This document shows positions 33,476-43,199 of a DNA stretch of 64,000 bases, one piece after another. The position numbers and the translations under genes are program-made. Source of the DNA: Ilyomonas sp964249755. Its GTDB lineage: Bacteria; Bacteroidota; Bacteroidia; Chitinophagales; Chitinophagaceae. The notes below the pieces were generated by a model, which worked only from the letters and a program-made list of their open reading frames with translations, did not search any database and was not told the DNA's origin. The DNA lies in the NCBI GenBank assembly GCA_964249755.1, contig CAXUDB010000001.1:124001-188000 (forward strand). The letters are read 5' to 3'. The stretch's first letter is position 1. Each line of letters begins with the position of its first letter.

Positions 33476-35269
33476 ATGGCATTGAGTCAATCACTTCCCG
33501 GCACGCAGAACACCGACCTGGTAACGTTTACCATCAAGGTAAACGGCGCGGCAATCAGCTCGAAATACCAGGTGGCTTCTATTCATGTGGCGAAAGAAGT
33601 GAACCGTATACCCTTTGCCAAGCTGATGATTTACGATGGCGATCCTGCCTTGCAGGACTTCGCCATCAGCAATGAAGACACCTTCAAGCCGGGCGCAGAG
33701 ATAGAGATAACAGCAGGTTATCATTCTGATGAAACCTCGTTGTTCAAAGGCATTATTTTACGACATAGCCTGAAGATCAGAAACAACACCTCGCCCTTGC
33801 TGATACTTGATTGCAGAGATAAAATGGTTAAGATGACAGTGGCTCGCAAGAACAAATATTTCTACGATACTACCGACAGCGATGCCGCCGGAACCATTAT
33901 AGATGCGTATGGTTTGGAGCATGATATTGAAAGCACCACCGCGCAACAGGAAACGCTTGTGCAATACGACAGCACTGATTGGGATTTTGTCCTTTTGCGC
34001 ATGGAAGCCAATGGCAAGCTATGTATCGTAAGCGATGGTAAGCTTACCGCAAAGAAGCCTGACCTCAGTGGAATGGCCGTCCTCGACGCTGTATTTGGCG
34101 CTATAATGTTAGAGTTTGATGCCGACCTCGATGCGCGCCATCAATACCAAAGCATCAAGGCTTCTGCCTGGGATGATGCCAACCAGGCAATTATAACAAG
34201 TGATGCTGCAGAGCCCGGTTTTGAAGAGAACGGCAACCTTTCTTTCAGCGATTTAGGCGATGTGCTAAGCATTGCAGAGTACGACCTTTTCGCCGGCGAA
34301 GAAATTAAACAGGACGAGTTGCAAAGCTTCGCCGATGCCCGCCTGCAGATGGCTCGCTTGGCACGCTGCAGAGGTCGCGCAAAGTTTCGTGGGTATGGCG
34401 AAATTCAACCCGGCGATTGCATCAACATCGGCGGTGTTGGCGACCGATTCAATGGCAAAGTCTTCGTCTCCGGCGTGCGCCACGAAATTGTAAACGGCGC
34501 ATGGAAAACAGACGTGCAGTTTGGCCTGAGTGACGATCTCTTTATCAACCAACCTGAAGTAACTGTTGCGCCTGCCGCGAGCTTGCTGCCTGCCGTGCAT
34601 GGCTTGCAGATTGGTGTTGTGGTAACGTTGGAAAGCGACCCGCAAAGCAGCGACAGAATCCGTGTCCGGTTGCCAATCATCAGTGAAAGCGAAGACGGCG
34701 TTTGGTGCCGCATCAGCACGCTGGACGCGGGTGACAACCGCGGCTCTTTTTTTCGCCCCGAAGTTGGCGATGAAGTGATTGTTGGTTTTTTAAACGATGA
34801 CCCGCGTTATCCCGTTGTGCTCGGCATGTTGAACAGCAGTGCGAAACCTGCACCACTCACGGCTTCCGACCAGAACGATGAGAAAGGATTTACTACGCGC
34901 AGCGGCATGAAAATGATTTTTAACGATGCCGATAAATCATTAAAAATAGAAACACCGGCTGGCAAAAAAATAACGATAGATGAATCAAACAACCTCATGC
35001 AGTTAGAAGATGAAAACGGCAATAAAATCACGATGAACAACACGACCGTCAACATTGAAAGTGCCGCCGCCATGAGCATTAAAGCAGCTACCGATTTAAA
35101 GATTGAAGCAGCTAATATTACGGTCAGTCCAAGCTCCTCTTTTTCGGTTGGCGTGGGCGGTGCTTCTATCAAAGCCGATGGCGGTAGTGCTAAAATGTCC
35201 GCGCCTTCCGTTACCGTCGAAGGCTCCGGAACCGCAACAATTAAAGGCGGCGTGGTGATGATCAATTAG
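33476..35269 (+). CDS. VgrG-like spike protein (Afp8/Pvc8-like)
   Basis: 597 aa. The N-terminal half is gp27-like (SSKYQVASIHVAKEVNRIPFAKL, YHSDETSLFKGIILRHSL). The gp5-like OB-fold and needle follow: VVTLESDPQSSDRIRVRLP, WCRISTLDAGDNRGSFFRPEVGDEVIVGFL and NDDPRYPVVLGML. A C-terminal beta-helix with repeated short strands (SAAAMSIKAATDLKIEAANITVS) completes it. It forms the trimeric spike in the centre of the baseplate. No extra enzymatic domain is fused at the C-terminus. Confidence 0.93.
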   Translation: MALSQSLPGTQNTDLVTFTIKVNGAAISSKYQVASIHVAKEVNRIPFAKLMIYDGDPALQDFAISNEDTFKPGAEIEITAGYHSDETSLFKGIILRHSLKIRNNTSPLLILDCRDKMVKMTVARKNKYFYDTTDSDAAGTIIDAYGLEHDIESTTAQQETLVQYDSTDWDFVLLRMEANGKLCIVSDGKLTAKKPDLSGMAVLDAVFGAIMLEFDADLDARHQYQSIKASAWDDANQAIITSDAAEPGFEENGNLSFSDLGDVLSIAEYDLFAGEEIKQDELQSFADARLQMARLARCRGRAKFRGYGEIQPGDCINIGGVGDRFNGKVFVSGVRHEIVNGAWKTDVQFGLSDDLFINQPEVTVAPAASLLPAVHGLQIGVVVTLESDPQSSDRIRVRLPIISESEDGVWCRISTLDAGDNRGSFFRPEVGDEVIVGFLNDDPRYPVVLGMLNSSAKPAPLTASDQNDEKGFTTRSGMKMIFNDADKSLKIETPAGKKITIDESNNLMQLEDENGNKITMNNTTVNIESAAAMSIKAATDLKIEAANITVSPSSSFSVGVGGASIKADGGSAKMSAPSVTVEGSGTATIKGGVVMIN

Positions 35270-35600
35270 GTGGGTCTGAACTGGGATAGGTAAGATGAAT
35301 GGGATGATTGGGATAAGGATAATGAATACAAAATACAAATAACAGCCATTATGGGCCAGAAGTCAGCAACTCCGATGAAGGGTCTGTTGCGTCGCACTCT
35401 TCAACGCTTTGAAAATAATCGAGCAGAAGAGCGAGTGCTATCATAACCGCTAAGACACAAAGACGCTAAGAAATACATGTAAGAAAACTTCGCGTCTTCG
35501 CGGTAAATAAAAAATCCGGAACATCCGTGCACGCAGTCCGTGTTATCCGTGTTCCATCAAATCAATTAACCATTAACAATAACCAATTAACAATATAACG
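35270..35600. other. 331-bp gap with intergenic repeat copy B
   Basis: The block at 35341-35380 is 37/40 identical to 32352-32391, and the block from 35510 matches 32503 onwards (GTGCACGCAGTCCGTGT). Between them lies a hairpin-forming stretch near 35395-35445 (CGCACTCTTC with GAAGAGCGAGTGC) and a phrase with CTTCGCGTCTTCGCGG, also common in Bacteroidota spacers. Confidence 0.55.
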
Positions 35601-35891
35601 ATGCCTTTTGCAGCCAGAATATCCGACATGCACGTTTGCCCGATGTTCAACGGACCATCGCCGCACGTAGGCGGCCCCATTTTACCACCCGGCGCGCCAA
35701 CGGTATTAATCGGTGGTTTGCCTGCAGCTTGCGCAGGCGACATGTGCACCTGCGCCGGGCCACCGGATACCATCGCCGCAGGCTCGTCTACCGTGCTCAT
35801 CGACGGCAAGCCGGCAGCCCGAATGGGCGATTCAACTGCGCATGGCGGAACGATAATATTGGGTTGCTTCACCGTACTAATAGGAGGCTGA
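35601..35891 (+). CDS. PAAR-domain spike-tip protein (Afp10-like)
   Basis: 96 aa. Pro/Ala-rich repeats with GGPILPPGAPTVLIGGLPAA and GSSTVLIDGKPAARMGDSTAHGG are the PAAR signature. Cys and His residues (HVCPMF, CAGDMCTC, AHGG) fit the zinc-binding tip. It caps the VgrG spike with a sharp point and can sort effectors. No extension is fused, so it is a bare tip. The gene stands 331 bp after the spike gene and 1 bp before the gp25 gene. Confidence 0.92.
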   Translation: MPFAARISDMHVCPMFNGPSPHVGGPILPPGAPTVLIGGLPAACAGDMCTCAGPPDTIAAGSSTVLIDGKPAARMGDSTAHGGTIILGCFTVLIGG

Positions 35892-35892
35892 T

Positions 35893-36309
35893 ATGACAAC
35901 GATCACAAATTCATTTTTAGGCAGGGGCTGGACATTTCCACCGGCATTCAATAATGCGACTGATAGCGGGGACATGGTAAGCGAGGAAGAAGACATTCAC
36001 CAAAGCCTGCAGATATTGCTTTCTACCCGCAAAGGCGAGCGCATTATGTTGCCCGACTATGGCTGCAACTTAGACGAAATGGTGTTTGAAAGCATGACCA
36101 CAACATTCAAAACCTACATCCGCGAAATGATACGCACCGCCATCCTTTTTTACGAAGCGAGAATTGATTTACAGACCGTAAAAATTGATGACTGCCGCGA
36201 AGTGGAAGGTGTGATTCTGATCATCCTTGAATACACCGTTCGCACTACCAACTCACGGTTCAATTTCGTGTATCCCTATTATAAAAAAGAAGGCACTGAA
36301 CTACGATAA
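35893..36309 (+). CDS. gp25-like baseplate wedge protein (Afp9/Pvc9-like)
   Basis: 138 aa. The GPW/gp25 fold shows GRGWTFPPAF, EEEDIHQSLQILLSTRKGERIMLPDYGCNLDEMVFE and FVYPYYKKEG at the end. The motif ILLSTRKGER-x-M-x-P-x-(Y/F)-G is diagnostic of the family; it initiates sheath assembly on the baseplate. The stop codon overlaps the next ATG by one base (36309). In Afp the wedge gene (9) precedes the PAAR gene (10); here the order is reversed. Confidence 0.93.
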   Translation: MTTITNSFLGRGWTFPPAFNNATDSGDMVSEEEDIHQSLQILLSTRKGERIMLPDYGCNLDEMVFESMTTTFKTYIREMIRTAILFYEARIDLQTVKIDDCREVEGVILIILEYTVRTTNSRFNFVYPYYKKEGTELR

Positions 36310-39300
36310 TGGCTAATACTTGCTACGATACCGATCTCTCGCAATACAGCGGCACAAGCCAGTTGCAGCGCGCTTTGCCTGCCTTGCTGGCAGGCTATGC
36401 CAGGGTAGATGAGCGCACGACCGCGCAACTGATTTTGTTTGCCAAAAAATACGGCGCCTATCTCAATTATTTCGACGCCACCAACCAGCCCGTAGGCGAC
36501 TGGCAGGCATTCATGTCGGGCGATGTTTCAGTAACCATTGCTGCCATTGCCGACTGGAAAGCGAAAGACTTTTCACCCTTTATTTCTAACATCAATAATG
36601 AAGTGCATGATGCAACCGATGGCGAAGCAGCAAAGAAATTTTTCAAGACCATTTTTGACCTCGTATTCACGCTGGCTTCACACTTAGATATGAGCTTGCA
36701 GCGCCTGCCGGATGATGTGCGTTACACTGATTTTTTATCGGTTGCCATCACTTCAAATCTTGCTTTACCGTTAGCCTTACTGAACAGTTATTATACATCC
36801 TTCCGCGCTGCGCCATTATCTCTCATTAACGAAACTTCAAGCTATATTGATCCTTTAATGCCAGTATCTCCGGTGGTGTTGTCAGGCGATTTCCAATACG
36901 CCCAATTAAGCAAAGCATGGACGGTTTCGTCGCTTACGGTTCCAAGCATCACTTTGCAAAGCGTTGATGCAAAAGACGACATCAGCCATGTGCTGACACA
37001 TAATTTATTTACGGGTCCACTACAGTTATTCATCAATGGCATCATTAACATCGTAAGCAGAACGCCGGCTTATTTAGATGAGACTTTAAACAACTATCCT
37101 TCTCACGAGCCGCATTACGCACTGTATCTCGCTTTCCTGCGTTTGTTTCGCTTTGCACAAGACCATCTGAATGGCTTTATCCAAAACCATCTTGACTTTT
37201 ACTATAAGGATGTTTTGCAATTGCAAAATCGAAATGCCGAGCCCGGTTTTGTACATCTCCTGTTTGAATTACAAAAGAGCGCAACGCCTTATTTGCTTCA
37301 AAAAAATACGGCTTTTAAAGCGGGTAAAGATGCAACAGGAAATGACATCACTTACAACATAGTCAACGACGTTGTTATTCAAAAAGCAACTGTGCATTCG
37401 CTGCAATCTTTGTACTTAAGTAAAGGCACAAATGCAGCTTTGTACGCTTCGCCGGTGGCAAATTCAGAAGATGGCGATAAAATAACCAGTGCCGACAACT
37501 CCTGGTTTGCTTTTAAAAGCCCGAAGAAAACCACAGGCGCAAGTCTTGGTTTTGCGATAGCTTCCAATGTATTATTTCTAAATGAAGGCGGCCGCATTAT
37601 CACGTTTACATTTCAATGTGATAAACCGTTAGGCATTTCGGAAAGTGTCTTGTCAGGTTTGTTTACGTTTCGTTTTACGGGTAAAAAAGATTGGTTTACA
37701 GCAACGTCTTATTCAACTAAAATTACCGGTTCAACATTCACTGTAACAATTTCGTTAGCCGGTGATGCGCCGCCCATTGTTCCTTATTCTGAAAAAATAC
37801 ACAAAGATAATTTTGATACAACGCTGCCTATAGCGCAGGCGATGCTGAACAGCTATGCTTCTTACCAAACCATCAAAGCACTGCGCATTAACAGCCTTAC
37901 CATTGATGTAACGGCAACGGTAAAAAACCTGAGCCTGCAAAGCAATGATGGCACAATTAATTCTGCCAAACCATTCAAGCCGTTCGGTGATTTCCCCGAC
38001 AGGAATGCTTCGTTTATCATTGGCAGCGAAGAGGTATTTCAGAAGCATCTTACAGGGTTGACGATTAATATTGACTGGCAATCGCCCGATACCGCTTTGG
38101 CAGTCGCCGTTGTGCAAAATGAGCCGGTGGCAAGTATCTCATCCGGCAGCAGTTTTTTAACATCACCTGCCCAATCATTCGATACAATTTCAGCCGGGTC
38201 ATTCAGTGGTCTTACCCAACGTTCGGCAACCAATTTTCAGAGCGATGCTTTATCAAATAGTAGCCTGACAACGGCTGATAACAGTTTTGAATTGCAAAGT
38301 GCAGCGCAGAAGGTTTCAGATGTTTCGGTAAATTTATCCAGCCTGTTTGATGCCATCGCAGGCATGCTCGCCGCACCGGCAGATGTACTGGTCTTGTCAT
38401 CGGGCAACTGGTCTTCTTCACCTATCGCCAGCAGCACAAACATCAGGAGTAACGCCATCGCTATTCCCGCCGCAAACGCAGCCACACTACCGGTTGCAGA
38501 AGTTCAGTTCAATGGCAATGAAGAATATGATGTGAATGCTATATCAGGCTTTATCAAGTTGCGGCTGACAACCAGTAATTACAGCCTGGCTACTTATTTA
38601 TCCAATTCGCAAAAAGCATTGGAGCCAACCAGCGTATCAGTGACTTATGATGGCGATAAAGTAAAAAGCTATACGGTTAATCCGCCTAAATTGCCACCGC
38701 CCGCACCGCAGTTGGTTGCCAACAGCATTAGCGTTACTTACTCGGCGCAATCGGTGATTAATTTTTTAGACAACACACAGGATTCGTTTAACAACAGCAC
38801 CGCATTTTGTTATCATACTGAACCTTTTGGGTTGCGCATTATGCATCCTTTTCTTACGGATGATGCCATCACTTTTCTCCCCGTTTTCAATTTAGATAAT
38901 GACCCGCAAAGCAGCGATAGCGGCGAGCTTTGGATTGGCTTACAAGATGCCTTTCCGGATGAGACGCTGAGCCTGCTGTTCCAGGTATCGGATGGCAGCA
39001 GCAATCCGTTGAAAGATATGATTGATTTGCGATGGTTTTACCTGAGCAATAACAACTGGCTGCCCTTTGATAAAGTAACCATTACAGATGAAACAAACAA
39101 CCTCACACGCTCCGGCATTGTTACCCTCACTTTGCCGCACGATATTACAGCCGGCAATACCCGCGCCGATGCGGATCTGATATGGATAAAATGGGTAGCA
39201 GATAAAGATACCGATGCCGTTAACAAACTTATTGCGGTACGCACCAATGCGGCAAAAGCTGCATTCGCACAAGACTTATCAAAAGGCATTGAATATAAAA

Positions 39301-40130
39301 GCACATTGCCGGCAAGCACCATCAGCAAACCCGCGACAGCTATTGCTGCCATTAAAAAAACGGAACAGCCTTATCCTTCCTTCGACGGTCGATTGCACGA
39401 AGGAGATGACCGGTTTTATATCCGCGTGAGCGAACGGCTGCGGCATAAGCATCGTGCCGTTACGGCGTTGGATTATGAGCGTTTGGTGCTGGATTATTTT
39501 CCGCAGATTCACAAAACAAAATGTATTAGTCACACCGGTTTTATTAGTAACCCAAATACAAACGAAACAAAATACAGCCAGATGCTGCCCGGTCATGTAA
39601 TGGTAGTTACAGTGCCCCATTTAACCAATCATTTGTCTTCCAATTTGCTGCGACCTTATACCAGTATCGGGTTGATAGAAGAGATACAACAATACCTGCA
39701 AAAGCTCACGTCGCCGTTCGTAAAACTGCATGTAAGCAACCCGCAGTTTGAAGAAGTGCAGTTTGATTTTGGCGTAACGTTTTTACCCAATTACGACATT
39801 AATTTTTATACAAAACTGCTCAACGATGAAATAGAGCAGTTCCTCACGCCGTGGGCTTACGAAAGCGGGCGCGACATTGAGTTTGGCGGCAGGATAGAGA
39901 AGTCAGTCGTGTTGAATTTTGTGGAGGAACGTCCGTATGTTGACTTTGTTACCTGCTTCAATATGAACCACATTATACTACGCGAAGGCAACACCGTAAA
40001 GCAGGCTTTGTATAATGTAGAAGAAGCCGTGGCTTCTACGGCACGCTCCATTCTGGTTTCTTATTACAACGAAGACACGGGTGTAAAGCACCTCATTCAA
40101 TCACCTGCAAACTGCAACTGCAATGGCTGA
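36309..40130 (+). CDS. large baseplate J-like wedge protein (Afp11/Pvc11-like)
   Basis: 1273 aa. The N-terminal region (SQLQRALPALLAGYARVDERT, AKKYGAYLNYFD) is typical of the long Bacteroidota eCIS wedge subunit. The C-terminal third carries the baseplate-J-like core, YIRVSERLRHKHRAVTALDYERLVL, CISHTGFI and a C-terminal EEVQFDFGVTFLP. The long middle (about 330-900) is beta-rich and variable. Together with the next gene it should form the baseplate arms. It overlaps the next gene by 8 bp. Length is above the Afp11 value, as is usual for this phylum. Confidence 0.86.
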   Translation: MANTCYDTDLSQYSGTSQLQRALPALLAGYARVDERTTAQLILFAKKYGAYLNYFDATNQPVGDWQAFMSGDVSVTIAAIADWKAKDFSPFISNINNEVHDATDGEAAKKFFKTIFDLVFTLASHLDMSLQRLPDDVRYTDFLSVAITSNLALPLALLNSYYTSFRAAPLSLINETSSYIDPLMPVSPVVLSGDFQYAQLSKAWTVSSLTVPSITLQSVDAKDDISHVLTHNLFTGPLQLFINGIINIVSRTPAYLDETLNNYPSHEPHYALYLAFLRLFRFAQDHLNGFIQNHLDFYYKDVLQLQNRNAEPGFVHLLFELQKSATPYLLQKNTAFKAGKDATGNDITYNIVNDVVIQKATVHSLQSLYLSKGTNAALYASPVANSEDGDKITSADNSWFAFKSPKKTTGASLGFAIASNVLFLNEGGRIITFTFQCDKPLGISESVLSGLFTFRFTGKKDWFTATSYSTKITGSTFTVTISLAGDAPPIVPYSEKIHKDNFDTTLPIAQAMLNSYASYQTIKALRINSLTIDVTATVKNLSLQSNDGTINSAKPFKPFGDFPDRNASFIIGSEEVFQKHLTGLTINIDWQSPDTALAVAVVQNEPVASISSGSSFLTSPAQSFDTISAGSFSGLTQRSATNFQSDALSNSSLTTADNSFELQSAAQKVSDVSVNLSSLFDAIAGMLAAPADVLVLSSGNWSSSPIASSTNIRSNAIAIPAANAATLPVAEVQFNGNEEYDVNAISGFIKLRLTTSNYSLATYLSNSQKALEPTSVSVTYDGDKVKSYTVNPPKLPPPAPQLVANSISVTYSAQSVINFLDNTQDSFNNSTAFCYHTEPFGLRIMHPFLTDDAITFLPVFNLDNDPQSSDSGELWIGLQDAFPDETLSLLFQVSDGSSNPLKDMIDLRWFYLSNNNWLPFDKVTITDETNNLTRSGIVTLTLPHDITAGNTRADADLIWIKWVADKDTDAVNKLIAVRTNAAKAAFAQDLSKGIEYKSTLPASTISKPATAIAAIKKTEQPYPSFDGRLHEGDDRFYIRVSERLRHKHRAVTALDYERLVLDYFPQIHKTKCISHTGFISNPNTNETKYSQMLPGHVMVVTVPHLTNHLSSNLLRPYTSIGLIEEIQQYLQKLTSPFVKLHVSNPQFEEVQFDFGVTFLPNYDINFYTKLLNDEIEQFLTPWAYESGRDIEFGGRIEKSVVLNFVEERPYVDFVTCFNMNHIILREGNTVKQALYNVEEAVASTARSILVSYYNEDTGVKHLIQSPANCNCNG

Positions 40131-43100
40131 TGCAATAACGATAGCAAAAGCGCCGGCGCTTCGCAACGATGAAGATTACCTTTTTTTGCGCAGCGAAGGA
40201 CTGAAATACATTGAAGAATTAGGCAGCGCTTTGTGGACGGATTATAACGAGCATGATCCCGGTATTACGATACTCGAAGCCTTGTGTTATGCCATCACGG
40301 AATTGGGCTACCGTGCAGACTTGCCCATGAAAGATTTGCTAACGGAAAGCAATGGGCAAATCGCTGCTTCGCAGGCTTTATTTACCGCGAAAAACATTCT
40401 TACGCAAGCACCTTTAACTATCAATGATTACCGGAAATTATTGATAGACATCACCGGCGTTCACAATGCCTGGCTGTTTACTGATGATGCTTATCTCTTT
40501 GATAATATTATTACGCCGACAGGCGAAGTGCCGCTGTATGCCGACTGCAAGGAAGATGCACTTTCTTATGGCGCAACGCCTCATCCTGTTTATGTTTCAG
40601 GTTTGTATAAAGTGTTACTCGATCTGGAAGACGATCCCCAAGCAGGCAATTTAAACAACGGCGAAATTGAAGTGCTAAGTCCTGCAATAACGGGCTATAA
40701 TGCAGGCGCAGTAAGCTTTACGGTAATACTGCCTGCCTGGAATGATGCGTTGGTGAACAAGGATTTATTCATGGCAGATAAAGACTCGCTGACCAGCATT
40801 GCACCCACGATTGTTGCTGATGGGACCGACTGGAAATTGTCTCTTTCGTTTTCCTTTCTTGTCACTGGTGATGCCAATGTGCACACAACTAATTTGGAAG
40901 GAAAAGTCATCATTGACTTAAAGCCATCCGGTAAAACAGTGACAGGGGCTGACATGCAGGCTTTCTTTTCTTCAATGTTTACAACGCAGGTCATCAATCT
41001 ATACATTTATAAGATTCAGGAATCGAAACGCATTGTGCAGACGGCGGTAAAAAAGCTGCACGAAAACCGGAATCTGTGTGAAGACTTTATTTCGGTTGAC
41101 ACCATACCCGATGAAGAAATTGCTATCTGCTGCGATATAGATGTAGCGCCGGATACAGACATGGAAGAAGTGCAGGCAGATGTATTTTACGCCATTGAAC
41201 AATACCTCAATCCATCGGTACATTTTTATTTGCTGAAAGACCTGATGAGCAAAGGTTATACAACGGATGAAATATTTGAAGGACCAAAATTAGAGCATGG
41301 TTTTATTGATACAGAGGAACTGGAAAATACAGAATTGAGGCAAACGATTTATGCCTCAGACATCATCAGTCTTATTATGGACATCAAAGGCGTGCAGGCG
41401 GTTCGCGGCTTTCGCATGACGAAGTATGATGCCGGTGGCAACATCGTAAAAACACAAACGGGCAAAGCCTGGTGTATGCCGGTAACCCTGTGGCATAAAC
41501 CCTTGCTTTCTGAAACGCGCTCGAAGATTCTGTTCTATAAAAACAACTTCCCTTACTTGCCACAACTTGCCGAAGTGCGCGACACCTTGCGCTGGCTTCA
41601 TGCAGTGAACGGAAGTAATAAGCTGACCGGTCATGCAGATGATTTACCTCTTCCCATAGGCGATTATGCGGCGCTGGATGAATACACTTCGATAGATTAT
41701 TTATTCCCGCAAACGTATGGCATCGGCACTGCCGGCCTGCCTTCCGATGCAACAGAAGAACGTAAAGGAGAAGCGAAACAATTGAAAGCGTATTTGCTTT
41801 TTTACGACCAGTTGCTGGCTGATTTTTTCAGCCAGTTGAAAGGCGCAAAAGCTTTGTTTGGTACCGATGCGGAGATACAAACTTATTATGGGCAATACAT
41901 CAACACGATAAAAGATGTAGACGCTATTTATAAAGAAGACAGCAGCCATCATTCATTGCTTGAAGCTGTATTGAACAGCCACGATTCCAGTGCCATCACT
42001 GCCAACGACTGGCAGCGTTTGTATGAAACGAATGAGACATTTACCGACCGGCGCAACCGTTTTCTCGATCACTTAATGGCGCGCTTTGCCGAGTCGTTTA
42101 ACGATTATGTGTTGCTGATGTATTCGCTCGATTTTGATACGCAGCAGGAAACGAAGATTGATCCGTTGCACCTGATCAATAACAAAATTGATTTTATTAA
42201 AACATACCCGCAAACAAGCTATGAGCGGGCAAAAGCTTTCAATTATTTTCCATTACAAATGTTTGCTGCGCCGCAAAATTTTACCATTGATGGGAGCGCT
42301 TTGTGGGATACCGATAATATATCCGGCTTAGAGAAGAAAGCAGCGCGGCTGGCAGGTATCAGCAATGTGTATCGTCGGTTTTTATATTGCTTTACACAAG
42401 CTGATATCATTGCCACAACAGACACGCCGGCGAAGTTTCGTTATGTATTTACCGACGAAAACAATAACACGATTACTTCTTTTACGGCTTACGAAAAAGT
42501 GAGCGACGCAGTAGCCGCAGCAGCTTCAATCATAGGTACAGCAAAGGTTTCAGAACATTATAGCCTGGAAGCGTCAGGTAGTGGTCAGCATATTTTATTA
42601 AAGGATAACGATGGCAATACGCAGGCAACGAGTAATGACTTTGCGGATGAAGCAACCGCAAGCGCAGCCATCGAATTATTGGTAGCAACATTCAACAAAG
42701 CCTGCGATTCGGAAGGTTTGCACCTGGTAGAACATCTTTTATTGCGACCTCGCAATGGCTTGTTTGTGTTGCCCCCGGTTTGCCTTAATCCCGGTTGCGA
42801 TTTCTGTGGTGAGCAGGACCCTTTCTCGTTTCGTATGTCGGTAGTGCTGCCTTATTGGCCGCAGCATTTTAAGAACATGGCATTCCGCGATTATTTTGAA
42901 AATATGCTTCGCAAAGAAGCGCCTGCGCATACGCTGGCAAAAATCTGCTGGCTGAATAATGACGACATGCGCCGCTTTGAAGCCGCTTATAAAGCCTGGC
43001 TTGTTGCGCTGGCGAATTATACAGAAGATAACACAACGATCACTGCATTGCGTACTGCCAACGATGCATTAATCAATATCCTTTTTTACCTGCACAGCGA

Positions 43101-43197
43101 GTTTCCGGAAGCAACGCTTCACGATTGCGAGGATAGTAAAGACACCAACCCGGTGATGCTGGGCAGAACAATTTTAGGTTCATTTAAAACACAATAA
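40123..43197 (+). CDS. second large baseplate wedge protein (Afp12/Pvc12-like)
   Basis: 1024 aa. The start region has LRSEGLKYIEELGSALWTDY and then NEHDPGITILEALCYAITEL, the motif of J-type/Afp12-class baseplate proteins. Later features are DIKGVQAVRGFRMTKYD and the central LTGHADDLPLPIGDYAALDEY region. A C-terminal region HLVEHLLLRPRNG then PVCLNPGCDFCGEQDPFSFR follows, where several cysteines stand together (CLNPGCDFC) and may bind a metal. It should pair with the preceding wedge protein to form the baseplate ring. It overlaps the previous gene by 8 bp and ends 2 bp before the next start. Confidence 0.85.
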   Translation: MADAITIAKAPALRNDEDYLFLRSEGLKYIEELGSALWTDYNEHDPGITILEALCYAITELGYRADLPMKDLLTESNGQIAASQALFTAKNILTQAPLTINDYRKLLIDITGVHNAWLFTDDAYLFDNIITPTGEVPLYADCKEDALSYGATPHPVYVSGLYKVLLDLEDDPQAGNLNNGEIEVLSPAITGYNAGAVSFTVILPAWNDALVNKDLFMADKDSLTSIAPTIVADGTDWKLSLSFSFLVTGDANVHTTNLEGKVIIDLKPSGKTVTGADMQAFFSSMFTTQVINLYIYKIQESKRIVQTAVKKLHENRNLCEDFISVDTIPDEEIAICCDIDVAPDTDMEEVQADVFYAIEQYLNPSVHFYLLKDLMSKGYTTDEIFEGPKLEHGFIDTEELENTELRQTIYASDIISLIMDIKGVQAVRGFRMTKYDAGGNIVKTQTGKAWCMPVTLWHKPLLSETRSKILFYKNNFPYLPQLAEVRDTLRWLHAVNGSNKLTGHADDLPLPIGDYAALDEYTSIDYLFPQTYGIGTAGLPSDATEERKGEAKQLKAYLLFYDQLLADFFSQLKGAKALFGTDAEIQTYYGQYINTIKDVDAIYKEDSSHHSLLEAVLNSHDSSAITANDWQRLYETNETFTDRRNRFLDHLMARFAESFNDYVLLMYSLDFDTQQETKIDPLHLINNKIDFIKTYPQTSYERAKAFNYFPLQMFAAPQNFTIDGSALWDTDNISGLEKKAARLAGISNVYRRFLYCFTQADIIATTDTPAKFRYVFTDENNNTITSFTAYEKVSDAVAAAASIIGTAKVSEHYSLEASGSGQHILLKDNDGNTQATSNDFADEATASAAIELLVATFNKACDSEGLHLVEHLLLRPRNGLFVLPPVCLNPGCDFCGEQDPFSFRMSVVLPYWPQHFKNMAFRDYFENMLRKEAPAHTLAKICWLNNDDMRRFEAAYKAWLVALANYTEDNTTITALRTANDALINILFYLHSEFPEATLHDCEDSKDTNPVMLGRTILGSFKTQ

Positions 43198-43199
43198 TT

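Noticed and set aside
35395..35445. Small RNA or tRNA-like element in the gap before the PAAR gene
   Set aside because: The imperfect stem lacks tRNA features, and the flanks are copies of an intergenic repeat.
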